DNA of 9,657 bases. It comes from JAGLCW01 sp964422555. Its GTDB lineage: Bacteria; Caldisericota; Caldisericia; UBA6126. The notes beneath the pieces are model-generated. The model was not told the origin of the DNA. It was given only the letters and a program-made list of their open reading frames with translations, and made no database searches. Where the stretch lies: positions 1-9,657 of the forward strand of contig CAYRBR010000057.1 of NCBI GenBank assembly GCA_964422555.1. The letters are read 5' to 3'. This document shows, one piece after another, positions 1-7,575 of the stretch. A program made the translations under genes and the position numbers. Position 1 is the first letter of the stretch; the number at the start of each line of letters is the position of its first letter.

Positions 1-1
1 A

Positions 2-751
2 TTCTGGGTTGCTTTTAGTGGACCATTTGCAAATTTTGTTCTTGCTTTCACCATTTTGTTCATTGTATTTGCTTTTATGGGAAACCCATTAGAAACTGTA
101 GTAGAAGCTACTATGGAAGGGTATCCAGCAGTAGAGGCAGGAATTCAGGCTAAAGATAAAATTATTGGTGTGAACGAAACAGAAAGTGAAGAATGGTCCG
201 TATTACAGCCTCTCGTGTCTGAATACCCCGGTGAAGAAATGGTAATTACTATTCGACGTGGTGAAGAAACGTTCCAAACAGTAATTACTCCCTTGAATGA
301 AGATGGCATTGGAATGTTAGGAGTGCAACTTGGTCCTTCTGACAAACCAGTGGGGATATGGAATGCCTTTTCTATGTCCTTTAAAATGATGGGAAATTTC
401 TTTGTAGAGCTAGTACGATTTGTAGGACGTGCTATAACAGGACAATTGGCAGGTGCTCAAGTAGCAGGACCAGTAGGGATTGTAAAAATGGCAGGTGAGT
501 CTGCTAATTCTTCTTTACTTGCTTTCCTCTTTTTTGTTGCCTTCCTTAGTTTAAACCTGGGAGCGTTTAATTTATTCCCAATCCCACCGTTAGACGGTGG
601 AAAAATCGTGTTCGCGATTTATGAGGGTATTTTCCATAAACCGGTGAATAAAAAAGTGGAGATGACAACTAGTATGATTGGCTTCTTATTGCTAATAGGA
701 GTTTTGTTAATTGTAACTTACAAAGATATTGCTCGAATGATTACCGGATAG
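2..751 (+). CDS. rseP: Site-2 intramembrane zinc metalloprotease RseP/RasP, 5' truncated by window edge
   Basis: This is the C-terminal part of an M50-family site-2 protease, an inner-membrane enzyme that cuts transmembrane segments of regulatory proteins such as anti-sigma factors. The frame is open from base 2, so the gene begins before the window; the TTG at 56 is an internal Leu codon. About 249 residues are present. In order they show the SGPFANF motif at the start of a membrane helix (family GPxxN), one PDZ domain (about residues 30-110 of the visible part, containing AVEAGIQAKDKIIGVN), a long hydrophobic segment ending NLFPIPPLDGGK, which carries the conserved LDG metal-ligand Asp, and a last membrane helix before a short tail. 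The HExxH zinc motif must lie upstream. Only one PDZ domain is visible, as in Gram-positive RasP rather than the two of E. coli RseP. A 34-base gap separates it from the next gene. Confidence 0.93.
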   Translation, partial: FWVAFSGPFANFVLAFTILFIVFAFMGNPLETVVEATMEGYPAVEAGIQAKDKIIGVNETESEEWSVLQPLVSEYPGEEMVITIRRGEETFQTVITPLNEDGIGMLGVQLGPSDKPVGIWNAFSMSFKMMGNFFVELVRFVGRAITGQLAGAQVAGPVGIVKMAGESANSSLLAFLFFVAFLSLNLGAFNLFPIPPLDGGKIVFAIYEGIFHKPVNKKVEMTTSMIGFLLLIGVLLIVTYKDIARMITG

Positions 752-773
752 CCTTTCTTACCATCTTATTCAT

Positions 774-778
774 AAGGA
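774..778 (+). promoter_or_regulatory. Ribosome binding site that fixes the start of the first DhaL-DegV gene
   Basis: AAGGA lies 7 bases before the ATT codon at 786. No Shine-Dalgarno sequence precedes the first in-frame ATG at 828; the bases there read ggcttgcagaa. Together with conserved coding sequence between 786 and 827, this places translation initiation near 783-795. Confidence 0.6.
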
Positions 779-785
779 ATTTATT

Positions 786-2576
786 ATTAAAAAGCTGACA
801 AAAATCGATAGTAAACGGCTTGCAGAAATGTTCTCACAGGGAGCAAAAAAAATTGCAAGTCATAAGGTATATTTAAATAAGATTAATTTTTTCCCAGTTC
901 CTGATGCAGATACTGGAACAAATATGCAGAAGACTGTGATTCATTTATCGCATGACCATGTATCACTTATCCGTTCTAGTATTGCTTCCACCGGACAAGC
1001 TATAGCCGATGGAGTGATAATGGCTGCCAAAGGAAATTCTGGAGCGATACTGGCACAGTTTTTCCAGGGTTTTGCTGAAGGTTTACAGGAACAAGAGTCG
1101 ATCACTCTAAAGCAATTCGCCCAAGCAGCCTATACTGCCTCTGTGAACGCAAGGAAAGCTGTTGTGGAACCTATAGAAGGTACCATTCTAACGGTTATGA
1201 AAGACTGGGCAACCTATCTTAATAACAACTTAAAAAAAGAGAAGAATTTCATTACTCATTTGCACAAAGCCCAAAAAGTAGCAGAGAAAAGTTTGAAAAA
1301 TACAATGAAAACCCTACAGGTTCTTAAAAATGCTCATCAGGTTGATGCAGGAGCACAGGGTTTTGTGTATCTAGTACAGGGCATTGTAGAGTACTTAACA
1401 AAAAAGAATACAACCGAATCGGTTGTATATCCAAAAGAAATGATGCAGTTTCAAGATTTCTTCGACATGGATGCTTCCCATTATCAGTTTTGCACAGAGG
1501 TTATGATTACTGGAAAAGACATTCCCATTCAAACAATAAAAGATACCTTGTCGAACATGGGAGATTCTTTGATTGTAATTGGTTCTCCATCGAAAGTGAA
1601 AGTGCACATACACACAAACGAACCAGGTAATGTATTTCAATATCTTCATCAGTATGGAACTATTCTACAGGAAAAAGTAGACGACATGAAGCAACAGGTT
1701 AAAGACATAGCCGATGCAAAAAGCAACCGAATTTGTGTGGTAGTAGATAGTACTTGTACTTTGTCAAAAGAACTGATGGAGAAGTATAATATTCATGTGT
1801 TACCCCTGCGTGTTAGAATGGATGGAATTGATCATCTGGATGGATACACGATTCAACCAGAGAATATTTTAGAACACATGAAGGAAACCAACCAGCTTCC
1901 CACTACTTCGCAGGTTACCATTTCTGATGCAGAAAGAATGTTCCAGTGGACTTCACAATTGTATGATCATACAATTTGCATTACTATCTCGAAAGTGGAT
2001 AGTGGAACCTATCAGAGCGTGGAAACAGCTGCACAAAGAGTAAATCCAGATAAAATAACTGTAATTGATAGTTTGTCTGGAGCAGGTGGGTTGGCTCTTA
2101 TTGCTGTGAAAGCAGCGGAGATGATCCGTCAAAAGAAAGATATTGCTGAAATTACTAAAAGATTATTGGCGGATACCAAAAAACTACAGATTTATGTAAC
2201 TGTGGATAACCTTTCCTATCTCTATCGGGGTGGAAGATTGTCCAAAACAAAGTTTATCTTGGGCAATATATTGAAGCTGATCCCTATTATAGCAACCGAC
2301 CCAACGGGCAAATTGTATAAGAAAAAATACTGTTTTGGCGGGAAAAAGGCAGCTTTTTCTCAATATGTTTCGGAAGTAGTTAAGAAAACAAGGAAACTAA
2401 AAAAAGTGCATTATATAATATCGCACACCCATGAAGAAGAAAAAGCTCAATTTGTGAAGGGAATTCTCGAGTTGAAATGCTCACCTGTTTCCATTTCCTT
2501 AGCCCCCATGTCATCTGTTTTAAGTGTTCATGGTGGACCGGGTACATTTACAGTGGCATGGATTGATGACCCATAG
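786..2576 (+). CDS. DhaL (FakA-type kinase) - DegV (FakB-type) fusion protein, paralogue 1, probable ATT start
   Basis: This is a likely fatty acid kinase in one chain: family knowledge says FakA phosphorylates a fatty acid held by a DegV protein, FakB. Numbered from 786 (596 aa), residues 1-210 are a DhaL/DAK2 domain with FPVPDADTGTNM (Mg-binding D40, D42), AKGNSGAILAQ, EGTILTV and DAGAQGF. Residues about 225-305 match the FakA linker domain, with C236 and the HIH pair H274/H276, matching the Cys/His metal site I recall for S. aureus FakA. Residues about 316-596 are a DegV domain: VVDSTCTLS, TTSQ (T374, S375), DSGTYQ (S406), YLYRGGRLSK and HGGPGT (H582). The first ATG (828) would remove IDSKRLAE-type sequence that aligns in register with paralogue 2 (KLTKID versus KLGTIN). 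No ATG, GTG or TTG lies upstream of it in frame, so ATT 786 is chosen; ATT 783 or CTG 795 are alternatives. Arginine codons are mostly AGA/AGG, unlike paralogue 2. Function is inferred. Confidence 0.85.
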   Translation: MKKLTKIDSKRLAEMFSQGAKKIASHKVYLNKINFFPVPDADTGTNMQKTVIHLSHDHVSLIRSSIASTGQAIADGVIMAAKGNSGAILAQFFQGFAEGLQEQESITLKQFAQAAYTASVNARKAVVEPIEGTILTVMKDWATYLNNNLKKEKNFITHLHKAQKVAEKSLKNTMKTLQVLKNAHQVDAGAQGFVYLVQGIVEYLTKKNTTESVVYPKEMMQFQDFFDMDASHYQFCTEVMITGKDIPIQTIKDTLSNMGDSLIVIGSPSKVKVHIHTNEPGNVFQYLHQYGTILQEKVDDMKQQVKDIADAKSNRICVVVDSTCTLSKELMEKYNIHVLPLRVRMDGIDHLDGYTIQPENILEHMKETNQLPTTSQVTISDAERMFQWTSQLYDHTICITISKVDSGTYQSVETAAQRVNPDKITVIDSLSGAGGLALIAVKAAEMIRQKKDIAEITKRLLADTKKLQIYVTVDNLSYLYRGGRLSKTKFILGNILKLIPIIATDPTGKLYKKKYCFGGKKAAFSQYVSEVVKKTRKLKKVHYIISHTHEEEKAQFVKGILELKCSPVSISLAPMSSVLSVHGGPGTFTVAWIDDP

Positions 2577-2600
2577 ATTTCTTAAAGCCATCCTCATTAT

Positions 2601-2628
2601 TTGCACCTACTGCTGCAACTGATATAAT
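2601..2628 (+). promoter_or_regulatory. Sigma-70-type promoter for the second DhaL-DegV gene and downstream operon
   Basis: TTGCAC (2601-2606), a 16-base spacer and a perfect TATAAT (2623-2628) lie in the 91-base gap between the paralogues. Start of transcription would be near 2635, leaving a leader of about 33 bases. The -35 box overlaps a short inverted repeat, TTGCA (2601-2605) and TGCAA (2614-2618), which might bind a regulator. No terminator hairpin is visible between the paralogues, so readthrough from upstream is also possible. Confidence 0.65.
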
Positions 2629-2667
2629 ACTTAATTAGATTTTTAACCATGTATTGGGAGTTGTGTA

Positions 2668-4593
2668 ATGAGCGATGAACGAAAACTTGGAACAATTAAT
2701 GGTATTCAGTATGCCCGAGTTATTTCAGCGGGAGCAAAGTATTTATCACAACGAGAGAAGCAACTAGATGACATCAATTTGTTTCCTGTCCCGGATGCCG
2801 ATACTGGCACTAATATGGGGGGAACCGTTGTGTTACTTTCAGAGAATCCTGAAAACTACCAGGTTCCAAACCTATCTGAAGCCAGCCAAAAAATTGCCGA
2901 TGCGACCATTATGTCTGCGAAAGGTAATTCAGGTGCAATACTAGCACAATTTTTCCAAGGTTTATCCGAAGGTTTTGAAAATTTAAATGCTGCCAACATA
3001 TCACAGTTTTCTAAAGCTGTTAAAATTGCTGCAAAACGTTCTCGTGAAGCAATTAGTAATCCAAAAGAAGGAACTATTCTTACGGTTATTGATGACTGGG
3101 CAAAGCATTTAAGCAAGGTAGATGAAAACGAAGAAGATTTTGTTTCCAAAATGAAGGAATCTCTTCCTGTTGCTGAAGAAAGTCTTCAGAAAACCAAGGA
3201 ACAAATGGAAATTCTGCGAAAAGCAAACTTGGTAGATGCTGGTGCGCAGGGTTTTGTGTATATGCTGGAGGGAATTGTTGATTATTTATCGCATGGTTCT
3301 ATCCAAAGAGATCGATGGATGAAAGCAACAAAACAGGTCCCCGATACCACTTTCCAACAAGATTTTGATTTCGAAAACACAGCTTTTCGTTTTTGTACCG
3401 AAGCTCTTCTTTCCGGGGAGAACATAAATAAAGAAACTATCCAATCGGAATTATCTTCACTTGGCGATTCATTGGTAGTCATCGGATCTACTAAAAAAGT
3501 TCGTGTACATATCCATACAAATACGCCCGGGAAAGTGTATGAACTTCTCCGAAACCATGGACGAATTATTCAACAGAAAATTGACGATATGGAACAGCAA
3601 AAACGAGATGTATTTTCTGAATCTTCCCGTGATATAGCGTTAATTACCGATACTTGCTGTGATCTTCCTGAAGAAATTATAAACGAATATAATATTCATC
3701 GAATTCCGTTTGGAATTAATATGGGTCCGATTTTCCATTACGACGAAAGAACCATAACTAACGAAGAATTCTATCAGTATATGAAAGATCACGACGATCT
3801 TCCCAAAACAGCACAACTTAGCAAAAATGATTTACAACGAATGTTTGAATGGACCAATCGAAACTATCAGCACACCATAATGCTTGTTATTTCAAAAGCT
3901 TTAAGTGGTTCTATCGATAACGCCAAAAACACGGCTAAAAAGATTTCCCGAAATATTTATCCTATTGATTCAAAAACAATTTGTATTGGAATGGGCTTGC
4001 TTGCTGTGCAAGTTGCAAAAGCTATCAAAAATGGGAGAAGTATAGACGATATTCTTTCTATGATTGAATGGGAACAAGAACATATGTACCAGGTATTCAC
4101 TGTGGAACATCTGCTGTATCTAATGCGAGGTGGTAGGCTTTCGAAAGGAAAGATGTTTCTTGGAAATTTACTCCATTTAAAACCCATTTTGTATGTTGAA
4201 AAAGATGGTTCTTTACATCAGTTTACTAATGCCTTTGGTGGAAGCAAAGGGGCACAGAAAAAACTAATGAAGAACATTATTACCCTCACCAAAGATATTC
4301 CATATCTGCATTTCGGAATTTGTCATGCTGTGGATGAGAAAAAAGCAATTTGGTACAAAGAACAAATAGAAAAGCATTGTAATCCTGAGTCGGTTATCGT
4401 TACAGACATGTCTCCTACAATTGGTACTCATTCTGGTCCCGGTACAATATCTGTATCCTGGATCCCTGATTTTGAGAAGTGGGAGAAAGAAGGGCTGGTC
4501 CATTTACACAGTAATTCAAGTAAAGAGCAAATAAAAAAACATTCGAAGAAGCATCATTCGAATCTCTCGAAGAAAAACAGGAGAAAAAGATAA
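2668..4593 (+). CDS. DhaL (FakA-type kinase) - DegV (FakB-type) fusion protein, paralogue 2
   Basis: This second fused fatty-acid-kinase candidate has 641 residues and the same domain order as the gene before it. Residues 1-205 are DhaL, with FPVPDADTGTNM (D43, D45), AKGNSGAILAQ, EGTILTV and DAGAQGF. Residues about 230-315 are the FakA-like linker, with C243 and H281/H283 (VHIHTN). Residues about 322-600 are DegV, with ITDTCCDLP, KTAQ (T381, A382), LSGS (S413), YLMRGGRLSK and THSGPGT (H588). Two DegV positions differ from the usual motif: TSQ is TAQ and SGT is SGS, so its lipid pocket may differ from that of paralogue 1. A strongly basic, His-rich tail (611-641) extends past the fold and is absent from paralogue 1. 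The ATG has GGGAG seven bases upstream. Only five bases separate its stop from rsgA, suggesting coupled translation. The enzymatic role is inferred from domains, not proven. Confidence 0.87.
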   Translation: MSDERKLGTINGIQYARVISAGAKYLSQREKQLDDINLFPVPDADTGTNMGGTVVLLSENPENYQVPNLSEASQKIADATIMSAKGNSGAILAQFFQGLSEGFENLNAANISQFSKAVKIAAKRSREAISNPKEGTILTVIDDWAKHLSKVDENEEDFVSKMKESLPVAEESLQKTKEQMEILRKANLVDAGAQGFVYMLEGIVDYLSHGSIQRDRWMKATKQVPDTTFQQDFDFENTAFRFCTEALLSGENINKETIQSELSSLGDSLVVIGSTKKVRVHIHTNTPGKVYELLRNHGRIIQQKIDDMEQQKRDVFSESSRDIALITDTCCDLPEEIINEYNIHRIPFGINMGPIFHYDERTITNEEFYQYMKDHDDLPKTAQLSKNDLQRMFEWTNRNYQHTIMLVISKALSGSIDNAKNTAKKISRNIYPIDSKTICIGMGLLAVQVAKAIKNGRSIDDILSMIEWEQEHMYQVFTVEHLLYLMRGGRLSKGKMFLGNLLHLKPILYVEKDGSLHQFTNAFGGSKGAQKKLMKNIITLTKDIPYLHFGICHAVDEKKAIWYKEQIEKHCNPESVIVTDMSPTIGTHSGPGTISVSWIPDFEKWEKEGLVHLHSNSSKEQIKKHSKKHHSNLSKKNRRKR

Positions 4594-4598
4594 CATTA

Positions 4599-5594
4599 AT
4601 GAAACCATTTGTAGTCCGCAACGGTCCTAATCCAGAAATATTTCTTCCAACCGAAAAAAAAACAGTGAAGGCATGGCTTCGAAAGGCACATAAATCCTCT
4701 CACAAAAAGTCAGTAACGGCGCTAGCACTAGGTGACTATGTAGAGTGTGAGTTACAAACACAGGGCTCTGACACCATTGCCGTTATCCATGAAGTCTATC
4801 CACCTGATACCATGATTGTTCGGGAAAGTGTGCGATATCCAAACCGAAAAAAGATTATTGCATCGAACTTAGATCAAGCCTTTATTATATTATCTGCAAA
4901 GCATCCTCGTACTGCCTGGGGAATGATTGATCGATTAACGGTGGCTATTCTGTCAGGTAAAGTTCACCCTATTATTCTTATCAATAAGTGGGATGATCAA
5001 CCTGATGAAAAGGAAGACAAAGAGTTTCTGGACGAAACTATCCGAATATACAAGCCTATTTTTCCCCTATACACTGTATCTGCTCATACCGGTTATCAGA
5101 TTCCCGAGTTAGCTTCTCTTTTAGAGAAAAAGAAATCCATTTTTATTGGTATTTCTGGGGTAGGCAAAACAGCACTTGTGAAAGCCATTACCGGGAAAGA
5201 GCTTCGAACGGGTAGTATTAGCGATGCGAACAAAAAAGGAACTCATACTACGCGTGATTCTATTTTACATCCTATAGACGATTCTTCCTGGATAGCAGAT
5301 GTTCCTGGTATTAAGCAGCTAGGTTTCATACAAACTGACGATCCACTACAGTATTTTCCAGAATTATACAATGCATCTCTGCACTGTAAATTTTCAAACT
5401 GCAAACATAATAACGAACCCGGGTGTAATGTACAGGCTTGTCTTCAAAATGGAACCATCGACATACACCGACTGGAAAGCTATAAAAAGCTAAAAGATGA
5501 ATTGGAGCCTGATTATTTTAAAGAAAGACAAACACCCGAAGAAAAAAAAGCTCCCCGTCAGCGTATTTTTGGGAGCTTAAAAAAACGAAAATAA
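4599..5594 (+). CDS. rsgA: Ribosome small subunit-dependent GTPase A
   Basis: RsgA (YjeQ/YloQ) is a circularly permuted GTPase that binds the 30S subunit late in assembly and checks its maturation. The 331 residues fit the family length. An N-terminal OB-fold region (about 1-85, LALGDYVEC) is followed by GTPase motifs in permuted order: G4 NKWD (129-132), G5 SAH (161-163), the P-loop GISGVGKT (184-191), then HTTRD and G3 DVPG (234-237). A C-terminal zinc site has C263, C268, H270 and C276 in CKFSNCKHNNEPGC. The tail is basic. The ATG follows the previous stop by five bases; AGGAG at 4579-4583 is rather distant (15 bases), so translation probably depends on coupling to the preceding gene. The P-loop has Thr where many homologues have Ser (GKT not GKS), a conservative change. 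Arginine is mainly CGA (8 of 15 by hand count). Confidence 0.95.
   Translation: MKPFVVRNGPNPEIFLPTEKKTVKAWLRKAHKSSHKKSVTALALGDYVECELQTQGSDTIAVIHEVYPPDTMIVRESVRYPNRKKIIASNLDQAFIILSAKHPRTAWGMIDRLTVAILSGKVHPIILINKWDDQPDEKEDKEFLDETIRIYKPIFPLYTVSAHTGYQIPELASLLEKKKSIFIGISGVGKTALVKAITGKELRTGSISDANKKGTHTTRDSILHPIDDSSWIADVPGIKQLGFIQTDDPLQYFPELYNASLHCKFSNCKHNNEPGCNVQACLQNGTIDIHRLESYKKLKDELEPDYFKERQTPEEKKAPRQRIFGSLKKRK
5542..5578 (-). terminator. Possible intrinsic terminator for antisense transcription, inside the 3' end of rsgA
   Basis: Read on the minus strand, AAGCTCCC, a 15-base loop and GGGAGCTT form an 8-bp GC-containing stem (5548-5578) followed by a run of T (5547 down to 5542). On the plus strand the hairpin is followed by A residues, so it would not stop the operon. 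The A-rich tract codes for Glu/Lys, so the arrangement may be accidental. Confidence 0.3.
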
Positions 5595-5610
5595 TCTTTT
5601 TCATGTAGAA

Positions 5611-5615
5611 AGGGA
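5611..5615 (+). promoter_or_regulatory. Ribosome binding site that favours the second ATG of wecC
   Basis: AGGGA sits one base before ATG 5617 but seven bases before ATG 5623. Normal spacing therefore favours 5623. The site lies in the loop of a small inverted repeat (CATGT 5602-5606, ACATG 5615-5619) that could weakly modulate access. Confidence 0.55.
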
Positions 5616-5622
5616 CATGTAT

Positions 5623-6834
5623 ATGACAAAACCAACGGTTGTAATGATGGGACTGGGTTATATTGGACTACCCACTGGTGCAGTTATTGCCAGCAAAGGA
5701 ATACAAGTACGAGGAGTGGATGTACAACAATCGGTTGTGGATACAATCAACCAGGGGAAAATTCACATTGTGGAACCCGACCTGGCTTCCTTAGTAAAAC
5801 GGGCAGTGGAAAACAAAACCTTGCAGGCCTATACAACTCCTGCTTCTGCCGATGTATTTATGATTGCGGTTCCTACTCCCTTCAAAGGCAACCACGAACC
5901 CGATATCACCTATGTAGAAGAAGCTGCACGATCTATTACTCCATACCTGCAACCTGGCAATCTGTTACTTATTGAAAGTACCTCTCCGGTTGGAACTACT
6001 CGCATTATTCAACAGCAAATTGAAACTACTCGACCCGAACTATGTGGCAAGATACACTATGCCTATTGTCCTGAACGAGTATTACCAGGCAAAATTATTC
6101 AGGAGCTGAAATCCAATCCTCGTATTATTGGAGGTATTACACCTGAAGCAGCTGCGAAAGCCAAAGAGTTTTATGCTCATTTTGTAGACGGAGAGTTATA
6201 CGCTACCAACGACCATACTGCCGAAATGTGCAAACTAGTGGAAAACTCATTTCGCGATGTAAACATTGCGTTTGCCAATGAACTATCCATGATTTGTGAT
6301 ACCATTGATGTAAACGTCATTGAATTAATACAATTAGCCAACAAACATCCACGTGTTAATATCCTAACACCTGGCTGTGGGGTAGGTGGTCATTGCATTG
6401 CAGTGGACCCATGGTTTCTGGTGCACCAGTTCCCTACTCAAGCACAGCTTATCCACCAGGCTCGAAAGACGAACGATTCCAAGCCTGAATGGGTACTATC
6501 CCATGTAGAAACGGCAGTGAAAACCTTCCAGGCAACCCAGAAGAAAGACCCAACTATTGCCTGTTTTGGGTTGGCTTTCAAACCCAATATTGACGATTTA
6601 CGAGAAAGCCCTGCTCTTCATATTGCCACTACTTTACACCAAAACTACCCACATGTTATGGCTGTGGAACCCAACTTAACTACTCCTTCTTCTCACGGTA
6701 TTCCGCTTGTTTCCTTAGAAGAGGCTGTACAAAAAGCCGACATTATCGTTATTCTGGTAGCCCATTCTCAATTCCCCTGCATGAAACCCAACGATTCAAC
6801 TGTTGTACTCGATTTCACACACGTTTGTAGGTAG
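5623..6834 (+). CDS. wecC: UDP-N-acetyl-D-mannosamine dehydrogenase
   Basis: This cytoplasmic NAD-dependent enzyme oxidises UDP-ManNAc to UDP-ManNAcA, a precursor for enterobacterial common antigen or other envelope polysaccharides. The 403 residues from ATG 5623 fit the family. Visible elements are the Rossmann motif GLGYIGLP (10-17), the NAD-region STSPVGTT, YCPERVLPGK, the central KLVENSFRDVNIAFANEL (K204) and the catalytic cysteine in GGHCIAVDPWF (C258). The C-terminal nucleotide-sugar domain carries GLAFKPNIDDLRESPA (316-331). GGHCIAVDPW distinguishes this WecC/WbpA-like group from UDP-glucose dehydrogenase (GGSCFPKD). ATG 5617 is possible but too close to the ribosome binding site. No epimerase (wecB) or glycosyltransferase lies nearby, so substrate and pathway rest on homology alone; UDP-GlcNAc dehydrogenase activity is the main alternative. 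The gene is richer in G+C than its neighbours but shares their CGA preference (6 of 12 Arg). Confidence 0.9.
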   Translation: MTKPTVVMMGLGYIGLPTGAVIASKGIQVRGVDVQQSVVDTINQGKIHIVEPDLASLVKRAVENKTLQAYTTPASADVFMIAVPTPFKGNHEPDITYVEEAARSITPYLQPGNLLLIESTSPVGTTRIIQQQIETTRPELCGKIHYAYCPERVLPGKIIQELKSNPRIIGGITPEAAAKAKEFYAHFVDGELYATNDHTAEMCKLVENSFRDVNIAFANELSMICDTIDVNVIELIQLANKHPRVNILTPGCGVGGHCIAVDPWFLVHQFPTQAQLIHQARKTNDSKPEWVLSHVETAVKTFQATQKKDPTIACFGLAFKPNIDDLRESPALHIATTLHQNYPHVMAVEPNLTTPSSHGIPLVSLEEAVQKADIIVILVAHSQFPCMKPNDSTVVLDFTHVCR

Positions 6835-6838
6835 TGCA

Positions 6839-7555
6839 ATGAAACCAAAACATATTGCTATCAAAGACCGACCTACCGACCAAAGACCCAGAGAGAAACT
6901 TCTGCAAAAAGGTTCCAGCGAATGTTCCTTGCAAGAACTGCTGGCTATTCTTATGGGGCATGGCTACAAAGATACTTCTGCTCTTCAACTAGCAGACGAG
7001 GTGCTCGAATACTCCGGGTATAGTATTCGAAAATTATCCTGTATTTCTCCTAAGCAACTGTGCAATGAAGTAAAAGGAATGGGTCCTGCCAAAACAGCTC
7101 AAATTATGGCAGGAGTGGAATTAGGGAAACGGTATCTTGCCGAAGAAAAGCCTGTATCTGAATTCCAGTTTCGCAATCCACTCGATATTCTCGACTATGT
7201 GTACCACCATTTAGGACCCGAATACCAGGATTGCGAAAAAGAATCCTTTCACGTTATTGTGGTGAACACGAAAAACAAGCCAATTCATCGAAAACGGTTA
7301 ACAGTGGGAACCGTAGATACCTGTCTGGTTGATCCGCAGGAAGTGGTACGAACTGCACTAGAGTATAAAGCAACGGGGGTTGTATTGGTGCACAATCACC
7401 CCTCGGGTGATACGCAGCCTTCTCATGAAGATATTCATATTACAGCTCGTATTAAGCAAGCACTGGAACCCTTGGGAATTCGACTATTAGACCATATCAT
7501 TATTGGTTCCTGTAAAGAAGAGTACGGCAGCTTTGCCAACTCACAGCTACTGTAA
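6839..7555 (+). CDS. radC: RadC family JAMM-domain protein
   Basis: RadC proteins were once named for DNA repair, but their molecular role remains unsettled. The chain has 238 residues from ATG 6839. It opens with IKDRPTDQRPREKLLQKG and LQELLAILMGHG, typical of the N-terminal UPF0758 region. A helix-hairpin-helix-like stretch follows (about 74-98, VKGMGPAKTAQIMAGVELGKR). The C-terminal MPN/JAMM metalloprotease-like domain keeps E135 (KESFHVI) and H185-x-H187 with S195 and D198 (HNHPSGDTQPSHED), so the metal site is intact. The frame is open further upstream to 6803, inside wecC. The start at 6839 is preferred because it matches family N-termini, has AGG seven bases upstream and leaves four bases after the wecC stop. 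The spacing suggests translational coupling. It could act on DNA or on proteins; the sequence does not decide. Confidence 0.92.
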   Translation: MKPKHIAIKDRPTDQRPREKLLQKGSSECSLQELLAILMGHGYKDTSALQLADEVLEYSGYSIRKLSCISPKQLCNEVKGMGPAKTAQIMAGVELGKRYLAEEKPVSEFQFRNPLDILDYVYHHLGPEYQDCEKESFHVIVVNTKNKPIHRKRLTVGTVDTCLVDPQEVVRTALEYKATGVVLVHNHPSGDTQPSHEDIHITARIKQALEPLGIRLLDHIIIGSCKEEYGSFANSQLL

Positions 7556-7575
7556 GAATTGTAAAAGGGTAGCCA

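Noticed and set aside
56..751. rseP starting at TTG 56
   Set aside because: The frame stays open and reads SGPFANF, a conserved family motif, upstream of this codon; it is an internal Leu codon of a truncated gene.
2856..4621. Minus-strand open frames opposite the second DhaL-DegV gene
   Set aside because: They are short, overlap strong conserved coding sequence, lack ribosome binding sites and show no recognisable domain.
5623..6834. UDP-glucose 6-dehydrogenase
   Set aside because: The catalytic motif is GGHCIAVDPW, typical of UDP-ManNAc/UDP-GlcNAc dehydrogenases, not GGSCFPKD.
6803..6838. Upstream start for radC overlapping wecC
   Set aside because: The 12 extra residues do not resemble RadC N-termini, and ATG 6839 matches the family start.
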